This document shows positions 20,314 through 34,300 of a DNA stretch of 64,000 nucleotides, one piece after another. Every line of letters starts with the position of its first letter. Position 1 is the first letter of the stretch. Under the pieces are notes generated by a model, which was not told the DNA's origin, did not search any database, and worked only from the letters and a program-made list of their open reading frames with translations. Position numbers and translations under genes: made by a program. This DNA is from Diploscapter coronatus (lineage: Eukaryota > Nematoda > Chromadorea > Rhabditida > Rhabditidae): NCBI GenBank assembly GCA_964036155.1, contig OZ038422.1, positions 2,813,201-2,877,200 on the forward strand. Reading direction: 5' to 3'.

Positions 20314-23300
20314 TTAAAGCTTATCCAAGTACTCGTCCAATATGGGCAATAATTCGGTCATGCCTTTCCTTGCCCTGATCTCCAGGACGACTTTATTCGC
20401 TCTCGAGCCGGCCTCTAAAGGATCGCCAGGCAGTAGTTGCCAGTGATCGAAGACGCATTGAGGGAAGGCTTGGCCTGCTGTGTTTGAGCGAAGCTCCGAG
20501 GTGAAGCCTGCAAATAAATCATTGTTTGAATTTAGGGAAAAAAATGCTTCAAAAAACGTTGTAAATCAGAAGATATTCTATTGATTTGATCAGTCGAGAT
20601 GCGGGTTAGTTGATAGTTGGCGCGGTTCTCAGATTCACGGACTTTTTATGTCTGAACTATACTATTTTCCAAAAGAAGCCCGCCAACTATGAACCACGCG
20701 AACTATCAACTAAGCCCTAGGTGCTGCTATTCAAAGAAAAATAATCTTCGAACATCAAGCATTGAATCCCAAAAAGTAGTTATGTTTCAACAATATGTGC
20801 ATTTCGAAAAACGTAAGATGCATTTGATCGAGTTGAGTATTGAAAAAAGCTTAATTCTCTACCAAAGGATTCGTTAACCGGTAGATACGCTTTGATGAGA
20901 CACATCGGCGTTCCAGTGACCATCGATTCCTCTTGGATTACACCTCTTCGTTTGTTCAGGACTCCGTAGACGCCTAAATCAGAGCAATAAACTGACTTAA
21001 AAGTCATAATCAGCGTTATATCAGTATCACAAAGCTAAATCCAGAAGCACCTCTTCTTTTAAACATTAGCCCGACTTACCTCCAATCACCGAGTGAGGAC
21101 ATTGAATTTCGACGAGGTAGACCGGCTCCAACAGAGCTGGGTTTGCCGTGAGGACTGATGCCATGAAGACGCGTCTTGCTGCCGAAGTGATTTGAGTCGG
21201 GCCACGATGGACTGGGTCTGAGTGCAGAGTCGCGTCTTGGAGATCGAATCGGATGCCGCGCCTCAAAATAAATACTCTCTCAAAGAGACTTGGAAAGAAT
21301 GTCTCAAATTTTAGGATGAATATTTTATGAAAATCCGATGCAATACACTCGACGCTGGAAAACTCGTCTAATAAAATTTATGCACCGATTAAATATAGCA
21401 TGTTGCAGAACTTTGCAACGACCATATGAAGATAAAATTGTGCAATAGTTTGAGCCTTGGTGAATTGCAAGTGAATAATTAAAATTTATAAATTTAAACA
21501 ACAAAAAATCCTTACATGCTCTCTCCACACAGTACTCCTTCTTTGCATGCTGTTTGGAACCCGACTGCAACTGTATCCTTCACTTCCGTCAGATACTGCA
21601 CTCCTCTCGTTACGTCAAAGAGGAGATTCGGTCCATTCTGGTTAGGGCCGAAGGACCAGATTCTTCCACCGTCGGACTTATCGATGAGGTACTTGTCCGC
21701 CAATATCCGGGCTCGGGTCTAAAATTTGCACTTTGAAAGCATATTGATAGAATTGTGTGTCACAATCTTGAAGTTTTCAAATATGTTTCGAAAGAAATCA
21801 TACTATCGTTGAATGTCTAAACGATTATGTTCGCATTTTTTCGCAAAATTTTAAAATCCAATGTACTTTTCTACATACTTTCGGATCATCCGTCGGCTTG
21901 ATTCGACCGTCGTCAATTTCCTCTGACAGTCCTTCAGGTAGGGGTTCTGCTGTGGCGTACAGACGATTCAGCTTGTTGTTGGACTTGGCTAGACAAATCT
22001 GAAGAAAATGACATATATATATATATTTTTTTTAAATGACTAGGTTTTATAAACAGTCTATTGATAGTATTCTTACCAGGGTAATTTGGTTTGATCTCAC
22101 ATACTCGCTTTTTCTGCAACATATTAAAAAAGTGAATTTTCTACCTGATTCGATCTCTTCGTGACAGTCTCTCGATATGATACGACAGGTTCCGATGTAA
22201 CGATCTCGATCCCGGCATGATCTTGTTCGAGATCCTTTAGACAGACGTCCAAATGCAGCTCTCCGGCACCAGCAACGATGTGTTCTTTGGATGCCTCGTA
22301 GTAACATCGCACCATCGGGTCAGACTTTTCCAAACGTCGAAGGCCTTCGACCTGAAATTAGCAAACACTGAGTGTTTTTAACACATATTTTAGGCTAATG
22401 TATAGGTTTTCTGCAGCAAATGCGTTGAGGTCTAATGATGATGATGATGATATGTAAAATCATGGAACGCATTTTGTTTTCATCAAGTTCAAGCTATCAT
22501 GCTCTTTCAAAAACTTCAAAATCAATGTTCAGGTTTATTGGCATTTTCCCTATCCGGTGTTCACATTGCGTAATGATGTTATTTTAATTCATGTGCAACA
22601 CTTCGAAACATATTTATATTCATCCTCGAAACCTCACCAATTTCGGAAGATCCGCTGGGTTTTTCGGCTTGACTGCTACTCTGACAACCGGGGAAACGGA
22701 AAATTTCATCACCCTCATGTTGTACGCATCTTTGAAGGTGGTGATCGTGCCGCCTTTGACGAGGTACTGATCGACACCAACGATTCCACACACGCTTCCT
22801 GCTGGAATGTCAGCGACTGACTCGACTGTTCGACCCATCATTACGACTACCTTCAAAGAAATAAAAGTCTAGATCTTCCATATTAGAAATTTCCTTAGGA
22901 GAAATCAAATGAGAATCATATGCTTCAGTTAAATTCTAATAATGAGACACTACAAGTCAAATCTCGAAGATTTGTTTCACGAACTTTAAGCTAAAGATTT
23001 CTATTAATGGACTATTTGTAGGAATAGAAGGGCTATTTGGGAACCGTAAGACCATGAGACACGAGACGTAGGAGAAATAGTATAGGGCTAGGGCAGGGGG
23101 TGAGATGATAGGCCTTTTTCCGCACTATTTCCCAATATCTCGTTCTCGTGGGTTTATTGTTTCCGCGTTGCCAGTAGAAGTCTTGGATGTTCTATTAAAA
23201 TACTCTAACTCTAACCCGTTGGATCGGCTTCTCGTACAAATCGTCCTTCTTCCCATGCTCAAAATATGCTCCCTGTATCCGAACTCTCTGGCCGGTGGCG

Positions 23301-26300
23301 ATCGTTCCCGAGAATACCCTGCCGAACGCATAGAAGCGTCCTTTGTCCTGAAGAAAATACTTTCGAAAGTAATTTCATAGTTCGTTAAACTCGAGGAAAA
23401 ACGAAACACAGAATGTTTCGGAATAAATCTTACTTCTATACTTTTTCAGTTGAAACATTTCAAGGTATTTCTGAGTTCCCACAACGATTCTTACATTATA
23501 ACTGTTACTAATTCAGCTACATCATTTCTCAAGAAACCTACATTCTGAAAAAAAAAATGACTAATTCCAATTTTTCCTACCTGTGCTGGCACCATCTTCG
23601 AGACGTACATCATCAGCGGTCCGTCTGGATTGCACTCCTTCATTGCCATCGCGGCCTCATCGTCGAGTGGTCCCTCGTAGAGCAGCTCAGTTCGGTACTT
23701 CTGGGCCGTTACTGGCGAGGGCAGATGAGTGCAAATCATCTGAAGGAGGGTATCTCCGGCGGGGAGCCACTTCTTCATGAAAATCTAAAAGTTGGAATAT
23801 TTGAATATTAGTAAATCGCAAAGCTCACGTAGAGTAGTGATGAACATTGAATTTTTGACTAACGAAATTTCAAAACATATTCAAAGTGTATTCTTATAAT
23901 CTCATCCGCAAAGCAGTGGCTATTGAGTTTCTTTTTTCAAAGTAAGAAACGCATGCGCTTATAATTATAAATAGATGCTAAAGTAATATAAGCCTGTATA
24001 CCTTCAACAGATTCTTTCCCGTCTCCTGCCTTTCCTCAGGCGTCAAAGTGATTCCAGTCTTCTGAACCAATTGCTCGATTTGTTCAGCATCGTCCCCCAT
24101 GATAGCTTTGAAGACCTGCATTTGTATTTGTAGTTGTTTATTCCAAGAAACTTCTAATTTGATTACCTTGTAGATAGGCTCGAGAACGAACAGGTTGAAT
24201 CCTCGTTTGGAGTTCTCGGTTGGCTGATCGGACCACTTCAGAGTCTTTTGATCGTAGAATCGGTCTCCCCACAGGTTTTTCATCAATTTTCGAACCTGAA
24301 GTTTTCCAAGATGATTATGTTTCATGATATTTCAAGGTCAATTTAGGACCTATTAAATTCAATATTAGCGGATAAATTTGGAGGAATTAAATCCAATCTA
24401 ATAGTTTCAAAATGGATGTACTTCTCATAGCTATTTCATTGGAAATCATTACTCTTGTTCAGACTTATCATGCATCTCTATTCAGTTATTAAACAATAGC
24501 TTTATTTTCAATGACCGATTACTTGAGACAAGCTAAAACCAATGAAAATTTGATGCATGGAAATATGGTATTGCCTTCAAACGAATAGACGACATTTCAT
24601 TGATTTGAATAATCATTTTGACTACTATTCGATATTACGCAATGCACACCTTGCATATTCGAATCTGTACACATCGTTTATTATGTCTCAAGTAATCGGT
24701 CATCAACAATACCGGAATATTTTGCTTCGCCGAATAGAGTTGAGCGAATTGTTTCAACGTGAAAGCCCATCCATGGAGCCCCGAGCCGAATCCAATGTTG
24801 CCTTCCGAAGGATCGAGTTGGATGCGACCCATCGGACCCTCGTCGTCGCCGTACGTCGCGATCGTCACGTTCACGTTCTCGATGATGCGCTGCAATTTAT
24901 CACTTATTCAAGAACCTACCAATGTGCGTAGATCTGGACATAGAAACAATGATTAAAAAACTATGATCAGAATAATGGCTTAATATAATTTTATTTTTAT
25001 ACCTGAAAAGTTTGGTACAGATCCTCCGGCTCTAACTGCAGTTCAAGCAAAGCGCGATCCATCTTATTCATGAAGAGAATCGGTTTGACACGCTCCATCA
25101 GGGCTTGTCTGAGGACAGTTTCTGTCTGGACGCAGACTCCTGTAATTGTATTCTAGAATATGTTACAAGCTATATCAGTGCCAGGAGGAATCTCTTCCGG
25201 ATGTTCGAGAAGATCCTCTTGCCATTAAATGTCATATTTTGCATAAGTATCCAAATTCGAGATACACTCAACCACAACCTCGTCAAGTCACTAATGCAAC
25301 ACACAGTTTGAATTCATTTCATCCAGTTCCTTCGCAATATACTTCAAGAAATATCATCGTCAGATAGAGCAGTTTATAAATATTACGGCATAAAGAGATA
25401 TTTGGAAATGATAGGTTTATAGGCTCGTCTTACCCGAGACACAGTCAACCACAACCAGCGCTCCATCCGTGACCCTGAGAGCCGCGGTGACCTCGGACGA
25501 GAAATCGACGTGTCCTGGAGAGTCGATGAGGTTGACGAGAAATCCAGTCTCTCTGCCCTTTTCCGTTGACTCGATCTGAGTCTCGCCATCGATCAGCTCA
25601 ACGTCGCTCGACGGAAGGTTGAAGAACATCGTGATAGCGCTGAATTTGAACAAATAAGTTTCGAAATAAACTAAAATATGTCATTATCTAGTTAAGATTG
25701 TTACAACCGTGCTGAAGTTCAACATAGAAACATAAATTTCAAAACTAAGTCTGCTTATTATTTCGAACAAGTCAAAGGCAATAAGTTTAGAAATTTTTCC
25801 TATATCCCGAATAAAATAATGATATAATCTCTGGATGAAATGTATACAATTTTCTATCGAAAAAAGCTCTTACGTAGATTTGATCGTGATGCCTCGCTCC
25901 TTCTCGTCGGGTCTCGTGTCGGTGTATCTCGCTTCTCCTGAAATTTTTTCCCTTTAGTAGACTTCTCAAAGCTTGATCCGCAAATCGACCCGAAGAAAAA
26001 TAGTATGTCATATCGAGAAAGAAAAAGAGCCATCTTTTTTTGTCTCTCTTGAAAAAAATGCACTATGTCTTCTACGAGACGATTTACAGGGCAAGTATTG
26101 AGAAGTCCACCCTTTAAAAACAAAAAAGACTAAAAACTAAAAGAAAAAAGACAAATACCGGCTTTCGCCTCAGCGATGATTCCGGCCTTGGAGACGAGCG
26201 AGTCGGTGAGGGTAGACTTTCCGTGATCGACGTGGGCGATGACGCACATGTTGCGGATGTTCCGCGAACGGCTCATCAGAGCTCGGATCTCGTCGATCGA

Positions 26301-26425
26301 AAAGTTGACCTGCAAATTTGATTTTTAATATATCATTTTTATGAAGCCATTTGTGCTCATTAAACACATAGGTCGTTTATATTCGGTTTCTCATGGAGCA
26401 TAATTGAAGAGAAAAGTCTTACCAT
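20314..26425 (-). CDS. eef-2: Translation elongation factor 2, divergent copy (848 aa)
   Basis: Seventeen exons (26425-26423, 26309-26159, 25937-25874, 25639-25434, 25139-25003, 24889-24713, 24295-24167, 24115-24002, 23784-23581, 23347-23216, 22850-22638, 22351-22145, 21998-21879, 21718-21516, 21261-21080, 20973-20863, 20507-20314) give 848 residues; C. elegans EEF-2 has 852 by my memory. It is the GTPase that translocates the ribosome. G1 AHVDHGKS at 26-33, the eEF2-kinase site YTDT at 56-59, [22 protein letters not shown] and FDHWQ near the end are all intact. The first coding exon is a lone ATG. The diphthamide histidine (H705) is present, but the loop reads HRGPTQI instead of the nearly invariant HRGGGQI. 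It is less conserved than I expect of a nematode eEF2, so it may be a paralog. Not EFL1 or Snu114, whose lengths and N-termini differ. Confidence 0.93.
20602..20718. repeat. Foldback repeat, about 117 bp
   Basis: The left arm GGTTAGTTGATAGTTGGCG pairs with the right arm CGCGAACTATCAACTAAGCC, with a further weak pairing of GTTCTCAGATTCACGG-like sequence inside. It lies in the last intron of eEF2. I saw no second copy in the window. Confidence 0.65.
23031..23172. repeat. Foldback repeat (GGCAA/ATTTGG family), 142 bp
   Basis: Left end GGCTATTTGGGAACCGTAAG pairs with a right end finishing CGTTGCC through imperfect arms (ACGAGACGTAGGAGAAATAG against CTATTTCCCAATATCTCGT). The core AGGGCTAGGGCAGGGGGTGA is shared with the copies at 30899 and 53800. 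Located in an eEF2 intron. Confidence 0.7.
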
Positions 26426-26814
26426 CTTGTTACTTCGGTCACTGGTAACTCAGGAATATCCTAGTGACCAACTAGGAAAACGAAGGCTAGAAAGCTTGAA
26501 AGCACAAATGCGAAGTCCACTAGGGTTCTGGCATTGTTGTGAAATCGTCATGCGGGGTTTAAGTAGGGCATTCCTTCGAAGAGGAAAGTTGCAAGGGGGA
26601 ATGCAATGTTGTGCAATCGCACATGCATGAGGAGTGAGTGATGTTTGAACAGAAAGGAGAAAAATAGTTGGCGAAAAGAAAGAACGTGTAAACATAGAGT
26701 AAACAGACCTATGAAGCACTTTCGTCAGACGAAAAAAATCTATAGGAGTAGATCGCAAGGGGTTTCTGACGATCGTTCTCCCTAGGTCTGCTCAATACAG
26801 ATTATTTCCATTCA
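26426..26814. promoter_or_regulatory. Divergent spacer between eEF2 and a small gene
   Basis: About 390 bp separate the eEF2 start (minus) from the small plus-strand gene, so it should hold at least the eEF2 promoter. TTACCAG 16 nt before the eEF2 ATG, read on the minus strand, is a plausible acceptor for a leader or 5' intron. No TATA box stands out. Confidence 0.4.
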
Positions 26815-27245
26815 ATGGAGTTTGGACTGATTTCTGGTAGGCAAAAGATTACGCCTGAAATAGCATTGACAAAGATGAACGAGGTTTCGGATGAATTTTA
26901 AAAAATTTTAAGACTAGAAAATATGAGTAATTTCAGACGATTCATGCACTAGGTGTAGATTGTATCAACTTTGAGTTATCCGAATTCGCATCGACTAAAA
27001 TTTATTTAGATGCGGTAGGGAATAATTTGTTTAAAAATAATGAAATAATACCTTAGTTCGAGCAAGTCACCGAAGAATTGCACGAGAAAGACAAATCTGA
27101 AATTGAACTGCTGAAGAAATATCGTGGAATTATCAAGAATCAGGTAATTTGATTTATTTTTATCCAAATTACAGTCATTTTTCAGATCAAACACTATCCG
27201 AGAGCGCTCAAGGAGGTTATGAAATACATCAAATCTAAGCCATAA
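26815..27245 (+). CDS. Small uncharacterised helical protein (about 71 aa)
   Basis: Exons 26815-26883, 27057-27143 and 27186-27245 keep phase 0 at both joins. The product is highly charged and helix-prone (TEELHEKDKSEIELLKKY, then a basic KHYPRALKEVMKYIKSKP end). The last two exons look convincingly coding: good TTTTCAG acceptor, clean stop, AATAAA 20 bp later at 27266. The first exon is weaker, since its donor is GTTTCG and there is no upstream signal peptide. I do not recognise the family. The pattern resembles the C-terminal part of short secreted helical proteins such as those at 52-55 kb, so the true start may lie further upstream. Confidence 0.5.
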
Positions 27246-28326
27246 TATATTCTGAAATTTATTTGAATAAATTTATTGAAGTTAAACCATATCATACAAC
27301 ACATCATTGAATCAAAAAGAATTGATATTATTCCGAAACTTGTTAAAATTCCACGTTACCCAGTTGGATGGTTTACTTGATTTTATCGCTATGATTTATC
27401 TTATCTTCCGATTTTTTTCTATAAATATGAGCTTAAATCTTGATTCAATGGTTGCTGATTTTGCTTGCTGATCCGGGCTTCAAATTTGTATTTAAACAAA
27501 TTTTTGTTTCTTTTCCTATTCACTTCTGCAAGTTGCATCTCTCATCTTTTATTCCCTTCACCCCTTTCTTTCTCTGCCACCCTCTCATCTTTTAATTATC
27601 TCTAATCGCTTGACTCAAAATGATCAAAACGGCCTTGCCAACCACATAGTTCTAGTTTTTTTTTTCTCGTTTCTGTTTTCTTTTTTGGTTTCTTTTACAA
27701 CTTCGAATATCGATTTTTCGTGCATCATATCAATACGAAATCGAAACTTGCATTTCCAAAAATGTCAACAAAATCTAATATTTGTTTACCAAATTTCATA
27801 TTTTTTTTTCGAAAAATAACAAATATCGCGTTTTTGTTTAAATTTAATATTTAGAAATCGTTTTATTTTGCAAAATTTCGTATTTTTTCAGGGTTCCTCC
27901 CAGCCGCTCAACCCCAAGACCGACTTCCCCTGATCACCCTCAGACGATGCGCATTCCAAATCGACTCGAGTAACTTCTCCATCGGACAAAGTCAGTTTTA
28001 ATTTGATTTCCCGTATTTGTATTCCACCGAACTTCGGTCATGATTTGTATTTACCGAAAATGGTTCATCATCATTTACAATTTTGCAAGTTACAAGTTTG
28101 CAGTGCGATGAATCAATTTTTACGTTTCGCATACTTTTCCTGAGAACATTTATTTAAAATTAGACATATTTAACCAGAAACTTCATTTTTCAACAAAAAA
28201 TTGCCACGATTTATCTCTTGATATATTTTCTAAGAATACTTTTTGAGGTATCAAGTACACTTTCTGAAAATCTTTCATACAAGGAGGCATTTTTTTTTAC
28301 AAAATTAGAAATTCTATTTTCTCCAG
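27246..28326. other. Intergenic; possible 5' noncoding exon of the anoctamin gene
   Basis: A GC-richer block at about 27893-27991 sits between a strong acceptor (TTTTTTCAG) and a possible GTCAG donor. None of its frames joins in phase to the next exon without a stop, so I read it as a 5'-UTR exon at most. Upstream are long T-runs and no gene. Confidence 0.45.
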
Positions 28327-31300
28327 ATGTTCAACCGGGAAGTGAACTTTTCCGACAAGAACAAGAAGAATCACAGTTTCAACGATGAAAATGCGCTGCT
28401 GATTCAAGTCAACAATGGTTCGTGTTTTCTATTTTTGTTCTAATTTTATTTCTTTAAAAATAATTGCAATAAGTTTCTTCTCATCATTTTGACATATCCA
28501 TTATTTGTTTACCTATTTCCATAGTCGCATGGAAGCGCGTTTATTGAAAGATTAATTTTCCGAATTTATTCTCGAGAATCTTGAAACTTATTGCAACTGT
28601 TTATTTTTTTTCTGTTCGAAAATCGATAAATGTTATCGCCTTTGTGATAAGTGTCAGAAATCCATATCATAACCTGAATGATAATGACTGATGACTGATA
28701 ACCTATCAATAACCCCACAATGAATAACCCGATTTCAACGACCATGTCTGCACGATATCCGAGAATGTCGTGTTTAGCAGAATTATCTCAGCCCGTTTTC
28801 TTTTCGTATCCTTCACCACAACAAGAGTTCTATCTAGCATCCGTCGCGTTGAATTATCATCAGAATCGCTGATAATCTTGTCTAGCGCTTTGGGACAGGA
28901 CTAAAATACTGGCTGAAATAACTTATGACCTCGAAATTTTTGAAGAGCAAAAGAATTGAGTCTTTTTCCAAATAGTGCGCAAGATTGTTATCATTAGCGA
29001 AGTTGCTTTTAGAAACTGGTTCATTTGCTTTCTTTCGAAAGAATAACATTTGCCTCTGAAAAGCTAAAGATTCTTCATTATCACCTGCCGTCATTTTATT
29101 AGTGCGGGTTTCTAATTTCGCTCTATTGATAGGCTAGTTCACTCATGCCCAAAGTCTGCTTTCAAGAAGGTAATTTAAAATTGTCGTGAGTTTTCTGTAA
29201 CCTTTTGTCCGAGATTATTGAAATTTTACAGTACAGATATGTTTCAAAGTTTCAAATCAAAAGTCGAATTTTCTAAAGTATAATTACGGGACGTCGGGGA
29301 TGATGCAAAAAATATATGTTCTGGAAAAGATTTCAACAAATATTTGTACTGTAGAATTACTAAATTACTGTGTCCTATCCCTTACCCTTCTAACTTTTCC
29401 TTTGTCGTATTTTTCACTTCATCAAGAATTTATGGAAGTATACTGTAATTACAGTATCCAAAAGTCCTGATGAAGTGATCTCAGTTTTCCAACGCTTCTT
29501 CCTAAATCTATCTGCGCTATATTCTAGACGACTCACCGTCTCGTATCGTGCGGAACGGTCCCTCGGAATTGGGTAATTCGGGGGAGAGGAGGAATGACAA
29601 TCCCGACAACAGAAATCAGAGGGACGACAACGAAATTCAAATTGAAGATATCATAGAGTGCAGCGGCGATGTCGATGTCAGACTTTGTGAACGACAGACC
29701 AGCATTCCCCCGGAGGAGATCCAAATGAGGAAGTTCAGTGTAAGTCTTTTTTAATGCGAATATTTTATACAGTATCTTCCGTATATAGGGATTACTGTAT
29801 CACTGTTTTAGGATATCGTTGACTGGAGAGAAAGTCGATATCCATGCAGCAGCAATTAGAAATCGAATTTGGAGGAGCGAAATAGCGAATCGCGTAGAAG
29901 GGAAATGAGAGACGAATAGCGTAATTTTTGAATATCGACGTTCTCTCCAATCAATGCCAAGCGAAACCCACGGTTGATTACTTTTGAAACGATTTTTAGA
30001 CGCGAAATTTTAAAATATCTTTGAGGTGTACAATATCAGATTATAATGAAAAATATGATATTGGAATTGGCTCGTTTTTTTATTTGAAACATGGCTAATT
30101 TTGATTTTCAGAGTCTCCCTCAAAAATACAGAGACTTTCTCGCATTAGAATGGGATAAAGGATGCTTCATGAGTGATGGGAAACGACAGGTAAGGATAAA
30201 AATGCAAATTTCAGAAAAAAATCACGAATTTCAAGTTCATGTCTTTTCAATAATATTTTTCTCTGAAAAAGTGTGTAGAGTTAAAATCATCACAATTTCA
30301 TGCGATTTTCTACGGGAAAATCTCCTTTTCGAAAAATCAATAAAGTGGGCGGAGCTAAGATCTAATTTTTGCAATATAGATCGACTTTGTGTTGGTTTGG
30401 GAAGACGAGGATCCTAATGCGGAGCCACAAAGGTGCGCGACAAAGTCTAGCTATGATTCGGAGGAAGAAGATGAGGTACTTTTTCTAGTTTTTACTTTTA
30501 ATTTTTCTTGAATATTCACTAAATTTGAAGATTTTGTGCTAGCAAAAAAGAAAAGATGATGTATCAAAAATTATTTGTATTTTTAGTTTGATTTTTTAGG
30601 ACCCCGAGAACCGCTCAACTCCGATGGACCGTAAAGCGAGACGACGGCAATATTTCGAGGCGAACCTCGAGAAGATGGAACTCCAATTGGAGCGAGCGGA
30701 AATTAGTCCGACAGTAAGCGTTGTCAAATTACAAACTCAAGTTCTATTTGGTTTTCAAAGAGTTTGAAACAAATGCTAAAGGTGATGATTTTGTCTAAAA
30801 CCGACCATTTTTATATAGGTTTCAAGAAAATCCTACACTCCATAAACTTAAAATTATTTCATTGCGAATTCACTTTTGTATTTTAAAAATCGAACATTGG
30901 CAATCTGGAAGCCGCGTGACACACATAACACGTGAAATAGTGTATAGCTAGGGTAGGGTATGGGGGATGATAGGGATTTCTTTTCCCACATTATTTCTCA
31001 TATCGCGCGGTGCTTACAATGTTGTTCGAATACTAGCATTTTCAGCTGGGCCGCACCCGCTTCACGTTTATCCATGCTCCATTCCACGTTCTCGAGAAAC
31101 AGGCTCAATTGCTCTGTGTCAAACTCCCCGTCAGAAAATGCGATGTGTATTTTCAGGTAGGTTTCAAAATTTATCTGAAATCTCTTTATTTCATTAAACT
31201 TGTAACGTGTTCAATTCTTTATTCCCAGTGTTTTCTAAAAATTACCTTGGATACTTTGAACTTCTTTATATAAAATATTAAGAAAATGTATTTTCTGCTA

Positions 31301-34300
31301 GGTTTTGAAAATCATCTTAAATTTCTTTATTTCTTCAAATTTTCAATATATTTTTTCGTCTTAGTATTTCTAAAACCTAATTTGAAATTTGTGATTACCT
31401 TTACGTTTTCAAGAATAATATTTTAGGAAAGAGTATTTTTTATTTATTTTAGAACCGAAAATACCTGCCGAATACGGTGGACACTTGGTTATCGAAAATG
31501 CACATTTTTGAATTCGACGAGGAAACGCGGACCAAATTAGACGAGCCGGACTATTTCACCGCTCCCTATTCCGCTGACCGGAGACATCAGTAAGGATTTG
31601 AGAGCATTTTTTTTTTAATATCATTTTCTCTTTTATTTTTTATTTTCCTTCATAACTAAATTGGAGTAAAAGCAAAACTCCCAATGCATAAAATTTATTA
31701 GTTGAAGAACTGAAATTTTTTGAAAGATTTTTTTTAAAGATCTAAATTTAAACTGTTGTTAAAAGGTAGCTACTATATGACGGAGGACGGAGTTTATAGT
31801 TAGGGCTAGAATAGGGAGGCGAGAGTAGGGGGGAAATAGTACGAGGAAAACACCCTTCGTCATATAGCTGTTACCTTGCTAAGAATATGAATAATTCCAG
31901 ATTCGTGAACTGGGATCGACCAGACATCATGTTTCCAAACGCTGAGAGAGTGAGGATGGTGTACGATTTGCTGACCAGAGCTCATTACGGCTCTCCTTAC
32001 AGGGACCACAAGGATAGGGTGCATTATAGGTAAGCATGATATGTTTCGACTATAAAAATGTTTCAAATGAAAAAATGAAATCAAATATAGGTATGGCAAT
32101 TACTAAATGATGAAGATATGGGAGTGTGCGTCTTTTCCACAATATTTCTTTCAAATTTCGCCCATTCGTCTATTTTTAACTAGCACTCCGCCATTTAGTA
32201 GTCGTCTATAGACGTTTGAAATCAAATTTCGATTAGTCTATTGTTGTTGTGGAAATAATAAAAACTGATATGCACTTTTTCTTAGGTAGGAACAGAAATT
32301 TTGGCAGATATGTTTAAAGTAAAATAAAATACGAAAGATTTTCAATAGTTCCTATTCACGTTTATTTCTCCGAGCCTCTTGTTAATATCTCGAATTCTCC
32401 AGATTCGGCATCGATAGACTACTGGCCAATTACACGTACACCAGTGCTTTCCCGCTACATCAGGTAATTTGATTTTTTGTTTAAATTTAGCTTTGCATAA
32501 AAAATAATTACTCCAAACTTATAAAACAAAGTTACAATAATTTTGAAACTTATTTAGCGAATTGTTGCAAATTTATTCCTATTCAATGCCCAACCTACGT
32601 TGCATTGCTGAAATTAACTTTCATTTAATAACTCTTCTCTCTGAAACGTAGTTATTTTGAGAGGAAAATATTTTGCAATGCTCAGCGTTTTTCGAACATC
32701 AATATTAGCTTGCGATTAAAGCTTACTTTCTTCAAAACATAAGTTTTTACTTGGTTTGCAGGAACTCCGTTCTCGTCCCGAAATGCAACCGACTGGCCCT
32801 GAATCGCAAAGGGAGATGCTCTACATTTACTGGGCCTCGTGGAGAAACCTCATCAAATATCAACCCCTGGATTCTATCAAGTAATTTCCTCTTAATTTTT
32901 TAAAAATAAATTACCCAGAAAAAAACTTTACTAATCCACTTATTTTCATGAAAGTACTATTTTTCTAAATATATATTTTTAATTTTAAGAAAAGGCTAAT
33001 TTTTCCTAGCTTCTAATATCCTTTGATCGTGTTAAAACTTGAGGCGGTATTTCGGCACTAAGATCGCACTCTATTTCGCGTGGCTGGGCTACTACACTCG
33101 ATCGCTGTATTTGGCCTCGTTCGTGGGAATTCTCTGCGTCATTTTCGGCATGTGGAATGTGGATCAGGATATTGTGAGGTTCGATTTTTCTTTTAGTTTT
33201 ATATTTTTTAAATTGGAGGTTTTATTCTACTCAAAGCTTTGAATATCGCAAAATTATCCTTGTAAATCTTCTTCAAAATACTAATTTTTAAACATTTTTT
33301 TTTTTCGGAAAGAATCTCAATTTTCCAGCAACGACATTTGCGGTCGTGACGGAATCGGCGCGAAGACGATCATCTGCCCGTATTGTGAGGACTACTGTGA
33401 TTTTCAACGGCTAAACAGCAGTTGCGCTTATGCGAAGGTACGTTTTTTCTTCATTTTTATAGATAGTTTTATTTTACAAACCACAGGAGCATCAAATATC
33501 ATATAGACGCTTTCCTCTTATCATCGATTATTTGTTTAAATGCTTCAAATCTGATAAAGGTAATCAAATAGAAATGCTCAGATATCATATCTATTCGACA
33601 ACGGAATGACGGTGATATTCGCTGCGCTGATGTCTGTGTGGGCGACGATGTTCTTGGAGGGTTGGAAGAGGTATCACTCCGAAATCGCCTGGAAATGGGG
33701 ACTCATGGATTTCGTCGTCGAGGAGGTTATTATTTTTTTTTTAGAAATTACAAAAAAATAGGTATCATTTTGGTTAGAATCAATTCAATTAGTTTTGTCG
33801 GTAGAATGTCATTAATCAAATTAAAAGGCCGACTTTTCAGGAACTAGTCCGCCCCGACTTTCAGTTTCGTGTAAAAACAAGACGATATAATCCAGTCACT
33901 CAGCAGGATGAACCATTTTTGTCGGGAAAGAAAAAGGCCGCGAATTGGATCGCGTCCAGTGCAACCGTCCTGTTCTTTGTAGGTTTCAGGTTTTACTTTA
34001 GTCTGGATATTTTCGAGCTTTTTTAATTTCATTCCAGTCTAACATTCTAATAGCAAACAACTACTCTCGATTGTCCTCGAGACGAGCCTTGTCATATGCA
34101 CTCTGCGTTTATAACCTGCGAGACGCACGCATCGAGACTAGAGGGAAATAATAGGGAGCAGAGAGCAAAAACAAGCAGACACATACTCAGCGAAACTTGT
34201 GCCTATCCGGGCGGATCCGGGTGGATTTCCAGCGTTGAATTGCCGATCGGGGCGGGTAGGCATGCCGATCGGCAATTCACTGCCAATTTTTGCCGACCAA

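Noticed and set aside
26450..26758. 102-codon minus-strand frame upstream of eEF2
   Set aside because: It overlaps the likely promoter, is not joined by splice sites to eEF2 and has no family resemblance.
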